NCBI GenBank assembly: GCA_963969495.1
Contig: OZ018321.1
Span: 135,161,315-135,225,314, forward strand
Length of the DNA stretch: 64,000 nucleotides
From: Ceratothoa steindachneri
Lineage: Eukaryota > Arthropoda > Malacostraca > Isopoda > Cymothoidae
Direction of reading: 5' to 3'
Shown here one piece after another: positions 53,206-64,000 of the stretch. Below the pieces are notes generated by a model. That model searched no databases. It saw only the letters and a program-made list of their open reading frames with translations, and was not told the DNA's origin. The position numbers and the translations under genes were made by a program. Positions within the stretch are counted from its first letter, which is position 1. Each line of letters starts with the position of its first letter.

Positions 53206-53925
53206 TCTGTCGATAAAAATCGAGCGGCTTCACCACCATTTTGATTATTTTGGTAAAATAGTTGAACAGCTTTCACTCTCTGTTCATTTGGTAATCGCAT
53301 GGCTATATCAAATATATGAAATAAATAAAGATAAGATAACTAAATTAATAAAGAAAAGATACATTCTAATATATGTATAAATTATTTCATCTAAAACTAA
53401 AATATATAAATTTATGCACTTGATATACTGTTATCAACGAACAAACTTTCCTGTAGATATTAAATAAAATTGGAAAAAACTGTGTAGCACACGTTATTAC
53501 ATCATTTCTCATACGAATACAGTATATAAGTTTACACTGTAAATATGTACTCATACTTATCTCCATGTATGACACCTGTACATACATATATTTTTGATTT
53601 ACAAATTTAAATATTTTAAGTTTAGAAAAGTGCCAAGAAAAGTCTACATTCAGATAATTTCCGACTATAGATTTAAAAGCACAACAAGTGCGTATCCGAC
53701 AAAAGCAAATTTGCAAGTAGAAATCTGTAGGGAAAGTAGTTGAAATAGAGGAAGTAAAAGTGTGTAGGAGATCGCCGCAGAATTTTCCTTCAACAGGCTT
53801 TGTGACTTGGAGGGAGCACAAATCATCTGATGATAAAAAAAAGGATAAAAGTTGTTTGTAGAGTTGCTTCCTGCCAGTCCAAGAAACATTAATATTATCT
53901 TATGGTATTGTTATGTTATGTTATG
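53206..53925. other. Unassigned AT-rich region
   Basis: A minus-strand frame of 144 codons (53821-53387) has no recognised domain. From 53890 TTATG and GCTATG pentamer runs begin. Confidence 0.3.
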
Positions 53926-54480
53926 CTATGCTATGCTACCTTGCGATACACTACGTTTTGTTGTCATGTTATGTTATTGTAGGTATGGTTAGGTTAGGTT
54001 TAGTTAACATTGACTTTGTTTGGCTAAATTAGGTTTGGTTAGCGTAAGTTTAGTTAAGTTAGTTGAATACAAGTTTGGTTTGGTTAGATTCAGTTGTTAA
54101 TTTTTTTTAGTATAGGTTGGATTTGTTTGGTTAGGGTAGTTTTTGTTAAGTTAGGTTAACTAGTGTATTTTTAGGGAAAGGAATTCAGTATAGGCTAAGT
54201 TAGGATAGGCGTGCTTAGATTATGTTTATTTATCCTATTTTGGGTTCTATTTTGTTTAGTTTTTGTTTAGCAAGGTTAGCTTAGGTTAAACTTTTTCTTT
54301 ACGTTAGTTTCAGGGAAGTTAGGTTTGTTTGTTTTTTTTAGTTTATTTAAGTCGGTTAAGGATATGAAGAATTAGGTTACATTCGGTTCTGGTTGTCTTA
54401 TTTTAAAATATGTTTTTATTTAAAGCTATAGAAGGTGTGGTTGTGTCAGGAGAGGGAGGTTTAGTTTAGTTTTCGTCAGG
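53926..54480. repeat. Degenerate TTAGG/TTAGGTT-like tract, left of the 80-bp satellite
   Basis: TTATG and CTATG pentamers give way to GGTTAGGTTAGG at about 53978 and scattered GGTTTGGTTAG, AAGTTAGGTTAA and GGATAGG words. The pattern is a decayed pentamer repeat related to the arthropod telomere motif TTAGG. Confidence 0.6.
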
Positions 54481-54559
54481 TGACCAAAACTAAGGTATGA
54501 TAAGGGATTAAAATAACAATAGTGTTGCTACGGAACGACAGAAGAGATGCCCGAGGGAG

Positions 54560-57500
54560 CTCCTTCCTTTACTAGAAGCAATTGGCTATTTTACATTGAG
54601 AGCGAAAATAGCCAAATCATTTTTGCAATTCGCTCTAACGAATAATAGATAGCAAAAATAGCCAAGTAATTTTTACGGGCCTAGGGTCGCACCACCTCTA
54701 CTCCAAACAATTCGCTCTAATGAATAGAGAGCAAAAATTGCCAATTAAGTTTTACAGGGCCTGGAGTTGAGTCTCCTCTACTCCATGCAGGTCGCTATAA
54801 CGAATAGACAGAAAAAATAGCCAATGCATTTTTTACGGGGCATGGGGTCACGTCTCCTCTTTTCACAGCAAGTTGTTCTATGGAATAGACAGCAAAAATA
54901 GCCAATTAATTTTTGCGGGGACTTAGATCTCGCGACCTCTTCTCTAAGCAAGTCGATCTATCAAATAGCCCCCCCCCCAAAAAAAGCCAATTATTCTTTT
55001 GGGGGGCCTTGGATCAGGCCTCCTCTACTCCAGGTAAGTCGCCTAACGAATAGAGAGCTTAAATAGTTAATTAACTTTTGCAGGGGCTGGGGTCGCGGCT
55101 CATCTACCCTATGCAGGTTGTTCTAACAAATATACAGTAAAAATAGCCAATTATCCTCTACTCATTGCAGGATGCTATTAAAAATAGACAGCAAAAAGGC
55201 TGATTAATTTTTGCAGGGCCTGGGCTTGTACCTTGTCTACTCCATGCATGTCGCTCCAACGAATAGACATGAAAATAGCCATTTAAATTAAGCGGGGCCT
55301 TGGGTATCGCCTCATCTACTCCAAGTAACTCGCTCTGACGAATAGACAGCAAAAATAGAAAATTATTTATTTCGAGGATTGGGATCGCGCCTCATTTACC
55401 CCAAGCAAGTCGCTCAAACGAATAAACAGCAAAATTTGCAAATTAATTTCTGCGGGCCTGGGGTCGTGCCTCATATACTCCATGCAGGTTGCTCTAAGAA
55501 ATAGACAGCAAAATAGCCAATTAATATTTACGGAGCCTGGGATCGTGGCATCTCTACTCCAAGTAAGTGGCTCTAACGAATAGACACGAAAAATGGCCAA
55601 TTAGTTTTTTGCGGCCTGGGATCTTGCCTCCTCTACTCATTGCAGGTTGCTCTAACGAATAGACAGAAAAAATAGCCAATTAGTTTTTACTGGGCCTGGG
55701 GTCGCGTCTCTTCTACTCCAAGCAAGTCCCTATAACGAATAGACAGCAGAACTAGCGAATTATATTTCCCAGGGGGTGGAGTCGCGCCTTCTCTACTCTA
55801 AACTAGTGGCTCCAATGAATAGAGACCAAAAATAGGCAATTAAATTTTGCGGGCGCCGGGGTCGCACCACATCTTCTCCAAGCAGGTCGCACTAACAAAT
55901 AGTCAGCAAAAATACCCAAATAATATTTGCAGGGCCTAGGATCCTGCCTACTCTAATCCATGCAGGTCGCTCTAACGAATAGACAGCAAAAATAGCCAAT
56001 TAATTCTTCCCGGTCCTGGGGTCGTGCCTTTTCTACTCTATGCAGGTCGATCTAACAAATAGACAGCAAAAATAGCAAATTAATTGTTGCGGGGCCTGGG
56101 CTCGTGTCTCATTTACCCCAATTACGCCGCTCTATTAAATAGAAAACAGAAAATAGCCAATTGATTTTGGCGGGATCTTTGGTCGCTCTTCTTCTACCCC
56201 AGGCAGGTCGCTCAATCAAACAGAAGGCAAAAAATATCCAATTAATATTTGGAGGAGCCTGTGGTCGCGCCTCTTCTACTCCAAGCAGGTTGCTCTATCA
56301 AATAGACAGCAAAAATAGCAAATTAATTTTGGCGGGGACAGGGGTCGTGCATCCTAAACTTCATGCAGGTTCCTCTAACTAATAGACAGCAAAAATATCC
56401 TATTAATTTTTCAGGGGCCTGGGGTCATGCCTTCTCTACACCATGCAGGTCGCTCTAACAAATATACAACAAAAATAGCCAATTAATATTTGCCGGCCAT
56501 CGGGTCGTGCCACCTCAACTCTATGCAGGTCGCTCTAACGAATTAAGAGCAAGAATAGCCAATTAATTTTTGCAGGAGCCTGAGGTCGCGACTCCTCTAC
56601 TCCAAGCAAGCTGTTCTATCAAATAATCAGCAAAAATAGCTAATTAATTTTTGCGGGAGGTGCGGTCATACATCCTTTTATTCATGAAGGTTTCTCTAAC
56701 AAATAGACACCAAAAATATCCAATTCAATATTCAGGGGCCTGGGGCCGTGCCTCCTCTATGTCGTGCAGGTCACTCTAACGAATAAAAAGCAAAAATAGC
56801 CAATTAATATTTGGGGGCATGGGTTCATGCCACCTCTACTCTATGCAGGTCGATCTAACAAACTATGAGAAAAAATAGGCAATTAATTTTGCAGGATCCT
56901 GAGGTCGTGACTCATCTACTCCAAGCAAGCTGCTCTATCAAATAGACATAAAAAATAGCCAATTACTTTTGTAGGGGTTGGGGTTGTGAATCCTCTACTT
57001 CATGCTGGTTCCTTTAACGAATAGACAGAAAAAATATCCAATTAAATTTTCAAGGGCCTGGGGTTGTGCCTTCTCTAAACAATGCAGGTCGCTCTAACGA
57101 ATAGAGAGCAGATATAGACAACTAAAAGATAGCAATAATAGCAAATTAATTTGTGCGGGCATAGGGTAGCGCTAAATCTACCACGATCAAGCCGCTCTCT
57201 TAAATAGACAGCAAAAAATAGCCAATTAATTTTTGCGCGGTCTTTGGTAGCGCCTCTTCTCCTCCAAGCAAGTCGCTCTATCAAATGGAAGGCAAAAATA
57301 GCCAATTAATATTTGCAAGGGCCTGGGGTCGTGCATCATCTTCTTCATGTAGGTTCCTTCAACGAATAGAGAGCAAAACTATCCAATTAAATTTGCAAGG
57401 GCCCTGGAAGGTGCCTCCTTTACGCTATGCAGGTCACTCCAACGAATATACAGCAAAAATAGCCAATTAATATTTGGGGGGCATAGGGCGTGCCATCTCT

Positions 57501-60500
57501 AATTATGCATGTCGCTTTAACGAATTAAGAGCAAAAATAGCAAATTAATTTTGCAGGGGCCTGACGTCGCGCGTCCTCTACTTCAAGCAAGCTGCTCTAT
57601 CAAATAGACAGCAAAAGTAGCCAATAAATTTTTGCGGGAGCTGGGGTCGTGCATCCTCTACTCCATGCAAGTCACTCTATCAATAGATAGCAAAAAATAG
57701 AAATTTAATTTTTTAGGGATCAGAGGTGGTGCCTCCTCTAAACCATACAGGTCTCTCTATCAAATAGACAGCGAATTAATTTTGCAGGGGCCTGACGTCG
57801 CGCGTCCTCTACTCCAAGCAAGCTGCTCTATCAAATAGACAGCAAAAGTAGCCAATTAATTTTTCCGGTGCCTAGAGTCGTGCCTCCTTTACTTCATGCA
57901 GGTCGCTCTAACGAATAGACAGCAAAAAATAGCGAATCAATTTTGCGGGACTTGGGGTCACTCCTCATCTACCCTAATCAAGTCTTTCTATTAAATATTC
58001 AGGAAAAATTAGCCAATGAATTTAGGAGGGGGCTTTGGTTGTGCCTCCTCTACCGAATGCAGCTCGCTCTAACGAATAAAGAGCAAAACTAGCCAATTAA
58101 TTTTTGCAGAGCCTGGTGTCGCGCTGCATCTACCTAAAGCAGCTCCCTCTGTCAAATAGAAGGAAAAAATATCCAATTAACTTTTGCAGTGGCCTTGGGT
58201 CGCGCCTCCTCTATTCCAAGCAAGTCGCTTTAAGAATTAGACAGCAGAAATTGCCAATTAATTTTTAAGGGGGCTGGAATCGTGGCTCCTCTACACCATG
58301 CAGGTCGCTCTAAATAATAGACAGCCAAAATTGACAATTAATTTTTGCAGGGACTGAGGTCATGCCTCCCCTACACGCTATTCGATATATAAAAAAAAAT
58401 AAAAAATACCGAGGGAATTGTTGCGAGACCTGGGGTCGTGCATCCTCTACTCCATGCAGGTCGCTCTAACGAATAGCCAGTAAAATAACAAATTAATTTT
58501 TGCGGGGTCTAGAGTCGCGCATCATCTACCACAATTAAGTCGCTCTATTAAATAGCCAGAAAAATATTGACAATTAATTTTTGTGGGGCATAGAGTCGTG
58601 CATTCTCTAATCCATGCATGTCGATATAACTAATAGACACAGCAGAAATAGCTAATTAATATTCACGGGGCCTTGGGTCGTACCCCATCTACTCCATGCA
58701 CGTCGCTCTAACAATTAGAGAGCAAAAATATCCATTTAATTTTTTCGGGCCTGGGGTCGCGCCTCATCTATCCAAAGCAAGTTGCTTATCAGATAGAGAG
58801 CAATAAATATCCAATTATATTTTTCAGGGGCCTGGGGTCATGCCTCATATACTCCATGCAGGTCGCACTAACGAATTAAGAGCAAAAATAGCCAATTAAT
58901 ATTTTCAGGGCCTGAGCTCTCGCCTTCTCCTCTGCATGCATGTCGCACTATGAAATAGATGGCAAAAATAGCCAATTAATTTTTGCGGGGGCTTTGTTTA
59001 TGCCTACTCTACTCCATGCAGGTCACTTTAACGAATAAATACCAAAAATACCCAATTACGTTTTGCAGGGCCTGGGATCGCGCCTCCTCTACGCCAAGCA
59101 ACTCGCTCTATCAAATAGATGGCAAAAATATCCAATTAATTTTTGCGGGGCCTTGGATGGCACTTCCTCTAATCCAAACAAGCTTTTCTTTCGAATAGAA
59201 AGCAAAAAGAGGCAATGAATTTTTACGTGAGACGGGCTCGTGCCTCTTCTACTCCATGCAGATTGCTCTAACGAATTAAAAGCAAAAATAGCAAATTTAT
59301 TTTTGCGGGGCCTGGGATCGCATCTCATCTACCCTAATGAAGTCCCTCTATTAAATAGGCAAGAGAAATTGCCAATTAATTTTTGCGGGGGCTGGGCTCA
59401 TGAATCCCCCTTCATGCAGGTCCCTCTAACGAATAGACAGCAACAATAGCCAATTAAATTTTGCGGGACTAAGATCGTGCCTCCTCTACTCCCTGCAGGT
59501 GGCTCTAATGAATAGACAGCAAAAAGAGCAAATAGATTTTAGCAGGCATGGGGTCGGGCCTCATCTACACAAATAAACTCGCTCTATCAAATAGACAGCC
59601 AAAAGTAGCCACTGATTTTTTTCGCGGGCTGAGATCGTCCCTCCTCTTCTCCATGCAGGTCGCTCTAACAAATATACATTAAAAATAGCCAATTAATTTT
59701 TGCGGGTCCTGGGTTCGTGCTACCTCTACTCAATGCAGGTCATTCTAACGAATTAAAAGCAAAAATAGCCAATTAATTTTTACAGGGCTTGGGCTCGCGT
59801 TTTCTCTACTCCCTGCAAGTTGCTCTATCAAAGAGATGGAAAAAATAACTAATTAGTTTTTTGCTGTGGCCTGGAGTCGCGCCTCCTCTACACGCTAGTC
59901 GCTATATCAATTAGCAGCAAAAGATAGCCAATTAATTTTTGCGGGGACTGTGCTTGCGCCGACTCTACTCCATTAAGGTCACTCTAAGGAATATACACCA
60001 AAATTACCCAATTATTTTTTGCAGGGCCTGGGATCGCACGTCGTCTTTGACAAACAACTTTTTCATCAAATAGAAGGCAAAAATATCCAATTAATTTTGC
60101 GGGGCCTGGGATCGCGCCTCTTCTAATCCAAGCAAGTTGTTCTATCAAATAGACAGCAAAAATAAGCAATTAATTTTTTAAGGGACTGGGCTCGTGCCCT
60201 TACTTCTTCATGCAGGTCGCTCTAACAAATAGACAGCAAAAATAGCCAATTTGTTTTTTCGGGGGATGGGGTCGTGCCTCGTCTACTCCATGCAAGTCAC
60301 TAATGAATAGACAGCAAAATAGCAAATTAATTTTTGCGGGGCTTGAAATTACGCCTTATCTACCCTAAACAAGTCGCTCTATTAAATAAAGAGTAAAAAA
60401 TAGACAAATAAATTTTTGCGGGTGCTTTGGTCACGCCTCCTCTACTATAAGGAAGTCGCTCTATCAAATAGACAGCAAAAATATCCAATTAATTTTGCCC

Positions 60501-62440
60501 TGGCCTGGGGTCATGCCTCCTCTATTTAAAACAAGTTCCTCTATTAAATAGACATCAAAAATAAGCAAATAATTTTGCGGCGGCTGAAGTCGTGCATCAT
60601 ATATTTCACGCAGGCCCCTCTAACGAATATACAGCAAAAAGAGACAATTAATTTTTGCGGGGCTTGTGGTCGTGTTTCCTCTACTCTATGCCCGTCGCTC
60701 TAACGAATAGACAACAAAAAGAGCCAATAAATTTTGCGAGGCCTATGGTCGCGCCGCATCCACCCCAATCAAGTCGCTGTATTAAATAGACAGCAAAAAA
60801 TATTCAATTAAATGTTGCGGTGGCTTTGATCGCACATCCTCATCCTCAAGCAAGTCGCTCTATCAAATAGAAGGCAAAAATAGGCAAATAATTTTTCCAG
60901 GGGCTGGGTTCGCCCATCTAACGAATAGACAATAAAAATAGCCAATTAATTTTGTTGGGGCCTGGGGTTGTGCCTCCACTACTTCTTACAGGTCACTGTA
61001 ACAAATAGACAGCAAAAATAGCAAATTAAGTTTGCGGGGCCTGGGATCACGCCTCATCTACCCAAATCAAGTCTCTCTATTAAATAGACAGCAAAAAATA
61101 GGCAATTAAATTTTGCGGTGGCTTTGGTCGCGCCTCTTTATCTCTAAGCAAGACGTTCTATCAAATAAAAGGCAAAGGTATCCAATTAATTTTGGCAGGG
61201 GCCTCGAAAATGCCTCCTATACTCCATGCAGGTCCCTCTAACAAATAGACAGCAAAAATAGGCAATTAATATTTGCGAGGCCTGAGATCGTGTCATCTCT
61301 ACTCCTTGCAGGCCGCTCTACCGAATTAAGATAAAAAATAGCCAATTAATATTAGCAGGGCCTGGGCTCTCGCCTCCTCTTATCCATGCAAGTTGCCCTA
61401 ACGAATAGAGAGCAGAAATGGCCAATTGATTTTTATTGGCGCTGAGGTGGCGCCTCATCTACTGCAAGCAAGTCGTTCTAACGAATACACAGCAAAAATA
61501 GCCAATATTTTTTGCCGTCTTGGGGTCGTGCCTCCACTACTCCCTGCAGGTCGCTCTAACGAATGACAGAACAAAATAGCCAATTAATTTTTACGGACCT
61601 TAGGGTTGCGCCTCCGCTTCTCCAAGCAGGTGACTCTATCATATAGAAGGCAAAAATATCCAATTAATTTTGGCAGGGCCCTGGGGCCACGTGTCCTCTA
61701 CTTAAATCACTTCGCTCTATATAATAAAGAGCAAAAATAGCCAATTAATTTTTCCGTGGGATGGGGTAGTGCCTCCTCTCTTCCATGTCGGTCGCCCTAA
61801 CAAATAACCAGCCAAAATTGCCACTTAACTTTTTGCGAGGCCTGGGATAGTGCCTCCTCTACTTCATGTAGGTTGTTTTAACGAATATACAGCATAAATA
61901 GCTAATTAAATTTTGCGGTGCCTGGGGTCGCACCTCATCTACTCCAAGCAAGTCGCTCTATCAAATAGTTAGAAAAAATAGCCAATTAGTTTTTTCGGGG
62001 CCATGGGTCGCGCCTGACCTTCCCCTAGTATTTCGTTCTATGAAAATACAGCAAAAAAATAGTCACTTAATTATTGCGAGGGCTGTGGTCGTGCCTCCTC
62101 TACTCTCATGCAGGTCACTCTAACGAATAGACAGCAAAATAGCCAATCAGTTTTTTTCGAAGCTTAGGGTCGCGCCTCCTATACTCCTAGCAAGTCGCTC
62201 TATCAATAGGAACCAAAAGTAGCCAATTACTTTTTGCGGGGCCTGAGGTCGCGCCTTATCTACTCTAAGCAAGTCGCTCTATTAAATAAACGGCAAAAAT
62301 ATCCAATTCATTTTTCTGGCGCCTGTGGTCGTGCCACCTCTACTCCACGCAGGTCGTTCTAACGAATTGAGACCAAAAATAGGCAATTAATTTTTTCGGG
62401 GCCTAGGTTTGCTCTCCTATACTCCAAGAAAGTCGCTCGC
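54560..62440. repeat. Satellite array, unit about 80 bp, roughly 98 copies (7.9 kb)
   Basis: Each unit reads approximately GAATAGACAGCAAAAATAGC, then CAATTAATTTTTGCGGGGCC, TGGGGTCGCGCCTCCTCTAC and TCCAAGCAAGTCGCTCTA(AC/TC). Two monomer types recur: CATGCAGGTCGCTCTAACGA with GTCGTGCC, and CAAGCAAGTCGCTCTATCAA with GTCGCGCC. Divergence between neighbours is roughly 10-25%. The array starts around 54560 and ends at about 62440 next to a TA run. Short frames inside are satellite translations. Confidence 0.95.
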
Positions 62441-62567
62441 AAATTTTCAACCTAAATGGCCAATTGATTCTTTGGGAGCCATTTGATTGGTCTTTTTGAT
62501 ACAGCCAAATGCTTGTAGTCGATAATGAGAGTCCACCTACCGTCGTTGATTCTTAATTGAGAAAGGA

Positions 62568-62571
<4 letters not shown>

Positions 62572-62636
<65 letters not shown>
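62572..62636. repeat. TA microsatellite
   Basis: Uninterrupted TA run of about 64 bp, 130 bp beyond the satellite edge. Confidence 0.93.
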
Positions 62637-62639
<3 letters not shown>

Positions 62640-62759
62640 CACTATAGAAATACATTTAGAGTGACCTTGAAGGCCAACAAACATCAAGATTAGTGAGGGG
62701 ACCTTGTCCCGAGGAATAAAATAGGCTACTCAGATTTAGTAAAAGTTGCACCACCTGGT

Positions 62760-63345
62760 TGTTAAGTTAGGTTAGGTTAGAATTTTCATTCCTTTTTAGG
62801 TTTTGGGGGACAAGTCTTTGTCAGTCTTTCACAATACACTACCTCATTACTCAAAATTAAAATAAAACTTGCATTCTTATACATAAAAACCTTTAATTCG
62901 GTAATTTAACTCACGTAGAGAATTTAATTTGTTCGAGATAGTTTTTTATGCCCGGGCAGCGCCGGGTATCTTTGCTATTCAATGCTATTTTAAATAAAGA
63001 TTAAGATGTGTTTTGATCGGGTTAAATAGAGTTATTTTTTTCTGTTTATATTTATTTTGGTTAGGTTAGGTTGCGTTAGCTCATGCTAAGTCGAGCACTT
63101 TCGATTTTATTTTGTTTTATTTAATGTTAAGTTAGTTTGGCTCATGTTTCTACTAGTTTAGCTTTAACTAGTATTAGTTATGTATAATTTTTGGCTAAAT
63201 TAGGTTTCATTGGGTTCCTTTACAGAAGATTGGTTAGCTTAGTTTGTGTTCAACTGGGTTAAGATCCTGTATTTTAGGTTAGGTTATTTTAGGTTAGATT
63301 AGGTTAGGTTAGGTAAGGTTAGGTTAGGTTAATTTAGGTTAGGTT
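62760..63345. repeat. Degenerate TTAGG-like tract, right of the 80-bp satellite
   Basis: GTTAAGTTAGGTTAGGTTAG at 62761 and the better-preserved stretch 63276-63345 with repeated AGGTTAGGTT. Between them are scattered GTTAGGTTGCG and TTAGTTTGG words. A small GC-rich palindrome CCCGGGCAGCGCCGGG lies at 62952-62967. Confidence 0.7.
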
Positions 63346-63639
63346 GAAACAAATTGGCGATGATGAACATGCTCGAAGGGTGACACTTTTAAAATACCGA
63401 TCTAGCATCTTAAAACCATACGAGATTGTGAAGCAAAACATTGACTAAATTGATATTTTCATCAAACACTCCACCCACTGCGGTGGAATCGTCCTTCAAA
63501 ATCAAAGTTGTCCGGCACATGTAAAATTTTACCTCATATTCCGAAATAGAACTGAAAATAGCTTTTGATTGGGACAAACATTAAAGGATGACATATGTAG
63601 TTCTTGCTCGATAAAACCATCCTAAACGCATTCCCCGTA

Positions 63640-63835
63640 TTGTCTGCATGCCTTAACCATCATTTGTGGTATCTGAAAGCGAAAGCTTGACCGAACCAAA
63701 ACGTTCTTAAATACATCGAGCATCATGGGTCTAACGTCCGAACCTTCTTTGGCGAGGTTTAAAAAGTACATAGATGCTAATTTGAACGGCTGAATCTGCT
63801 GGTACCTCGGTTTTTAACAGCGGATGACTAAGGTA
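63640..63835 (-). other. Coding-like fragment of unknown origin
   Basis: The minus strand is open for about 65 codons between two stops (ends at TAG near 63640) and reads KLASMYFLNLAKEGSDVRPM, MLDVFKNVLVRS and QMMVKACRQYGEC, a plausible globular composition without low complexity. The same frame continues after one stop for about 30 codons (ELHMSSFNVCPNQKLFSVLF). I do not recognise it. It could be an exon or a relic of an unrecognised mobile element gene. Confidence 0.3.
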
Positions 63836-64000
63836 TCTCTATAACAAGCATCCAGACCAAGATTATTGTTTTGAGTATTGTAGTCTCCGATGCTTGGAAG
63901 ATAGTTCCATTTTTATTTTTCAAGCCTGTAGAGATGGTGATGCTGATTACTGCTAAAGTACTCTGAAATACCATGCATTTCCTTGGCTCTATGCAAACTA
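63836..64000. other. Unassigned window edge
   Basis: Nothing recognised up to the end of the window. Confidence 0.3.

Noticed and set aside
55158..60169. Short frames within the 80-bp array (for example 55352-55158 and 60169-59984)
   Set aside because: Recurring protein words match satellite monomers and not a gene.

Overview
This is repeat-rich, AT-rich eukaryotic DNA with no host gene I can support. It is most likely from an arthropod. The reasons are degenerate TTAGG-type (arthropod telomere-like) tracts at about 53970-54480 and 62760-63345, and a transposon mix (CR1- and Jockey-like non-LTR elements, Gypsy LTR elements, mariner/Tc1 types, hAT, MITEs, long TA microsatellites, tRNA-like elements) that is common in crustaceans and other arthropods. 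The species is not determinable. Nearly every recognisable coding stretch is a fragment of a mobile element, and almost all carry stops or frameshifts.

Layout. 1-3.7 kb: a minus-strand CR1-like retrotransposon cut by the window edge, with an SGNH-esterase-like ORF1, an endonuclease and the first part of the reverse transcriptase (RT). 3.9-8.0 kb: a plus-strand Gypsy-type LTR element keeping Gag, protease and the integrase tail but lacking RT, RNase H and the integrase core. 8.4-13.5 kb: a purine-rich (GA) satellite with a higher-order unit of about 510-560 bp, split by a second CR1-like element (9.79-11.92 kb). 13.5-15.8 kb: two relics of one non-LTR family in opposite orientation, plus a 272-bp tandem duplication. 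17.5-18.2 kb: a short terminal-inverted-repeat element. 18.9-26.7 kb: a second Gypsy element on the minus strand with about 220-bp LTRs, itself invaded by a solo LTR of another family (perfect 5-bp target duplication) and, on the 3' side, by a truncated non-LTR element and minisatellites. 26.85-29.99 kb: a nearly complete but frameshifted Jockey-like element. 30.3-31.5 kb: a mariner with terminal inverted repeats. 31.8-33.35 kb: a 240-bp tandem repeat, a large TA-flanked palindrome and a tRNA-like sequence. 34-46.5 kb: sparse relics of hAT, Gypsy RT, mariner and non-LTR RT, plus a second copy of the solo LTR inside a mariner relic. 47.8-63.3 kb: mostly satellite DNA: a 49-bp array, a MITE, a mariner relic carrying an LTR, a 31-bp array, and an approximately 80-bp array nearly 8 kb long flanked on both sides by TTAGG-like tracts.

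The genes do not form a cooperating host pathway. What can be read is a stratigraphy of insertions: satellites predate the CR1 copy in the GA array, mariner relics predate two LTR insertions, and a Gypsy element predates the solo LTR inside its gag. Coordinates of relics are approximate (usually within tens of bases), and family names rest on motif recognition by eye, not on database searches.
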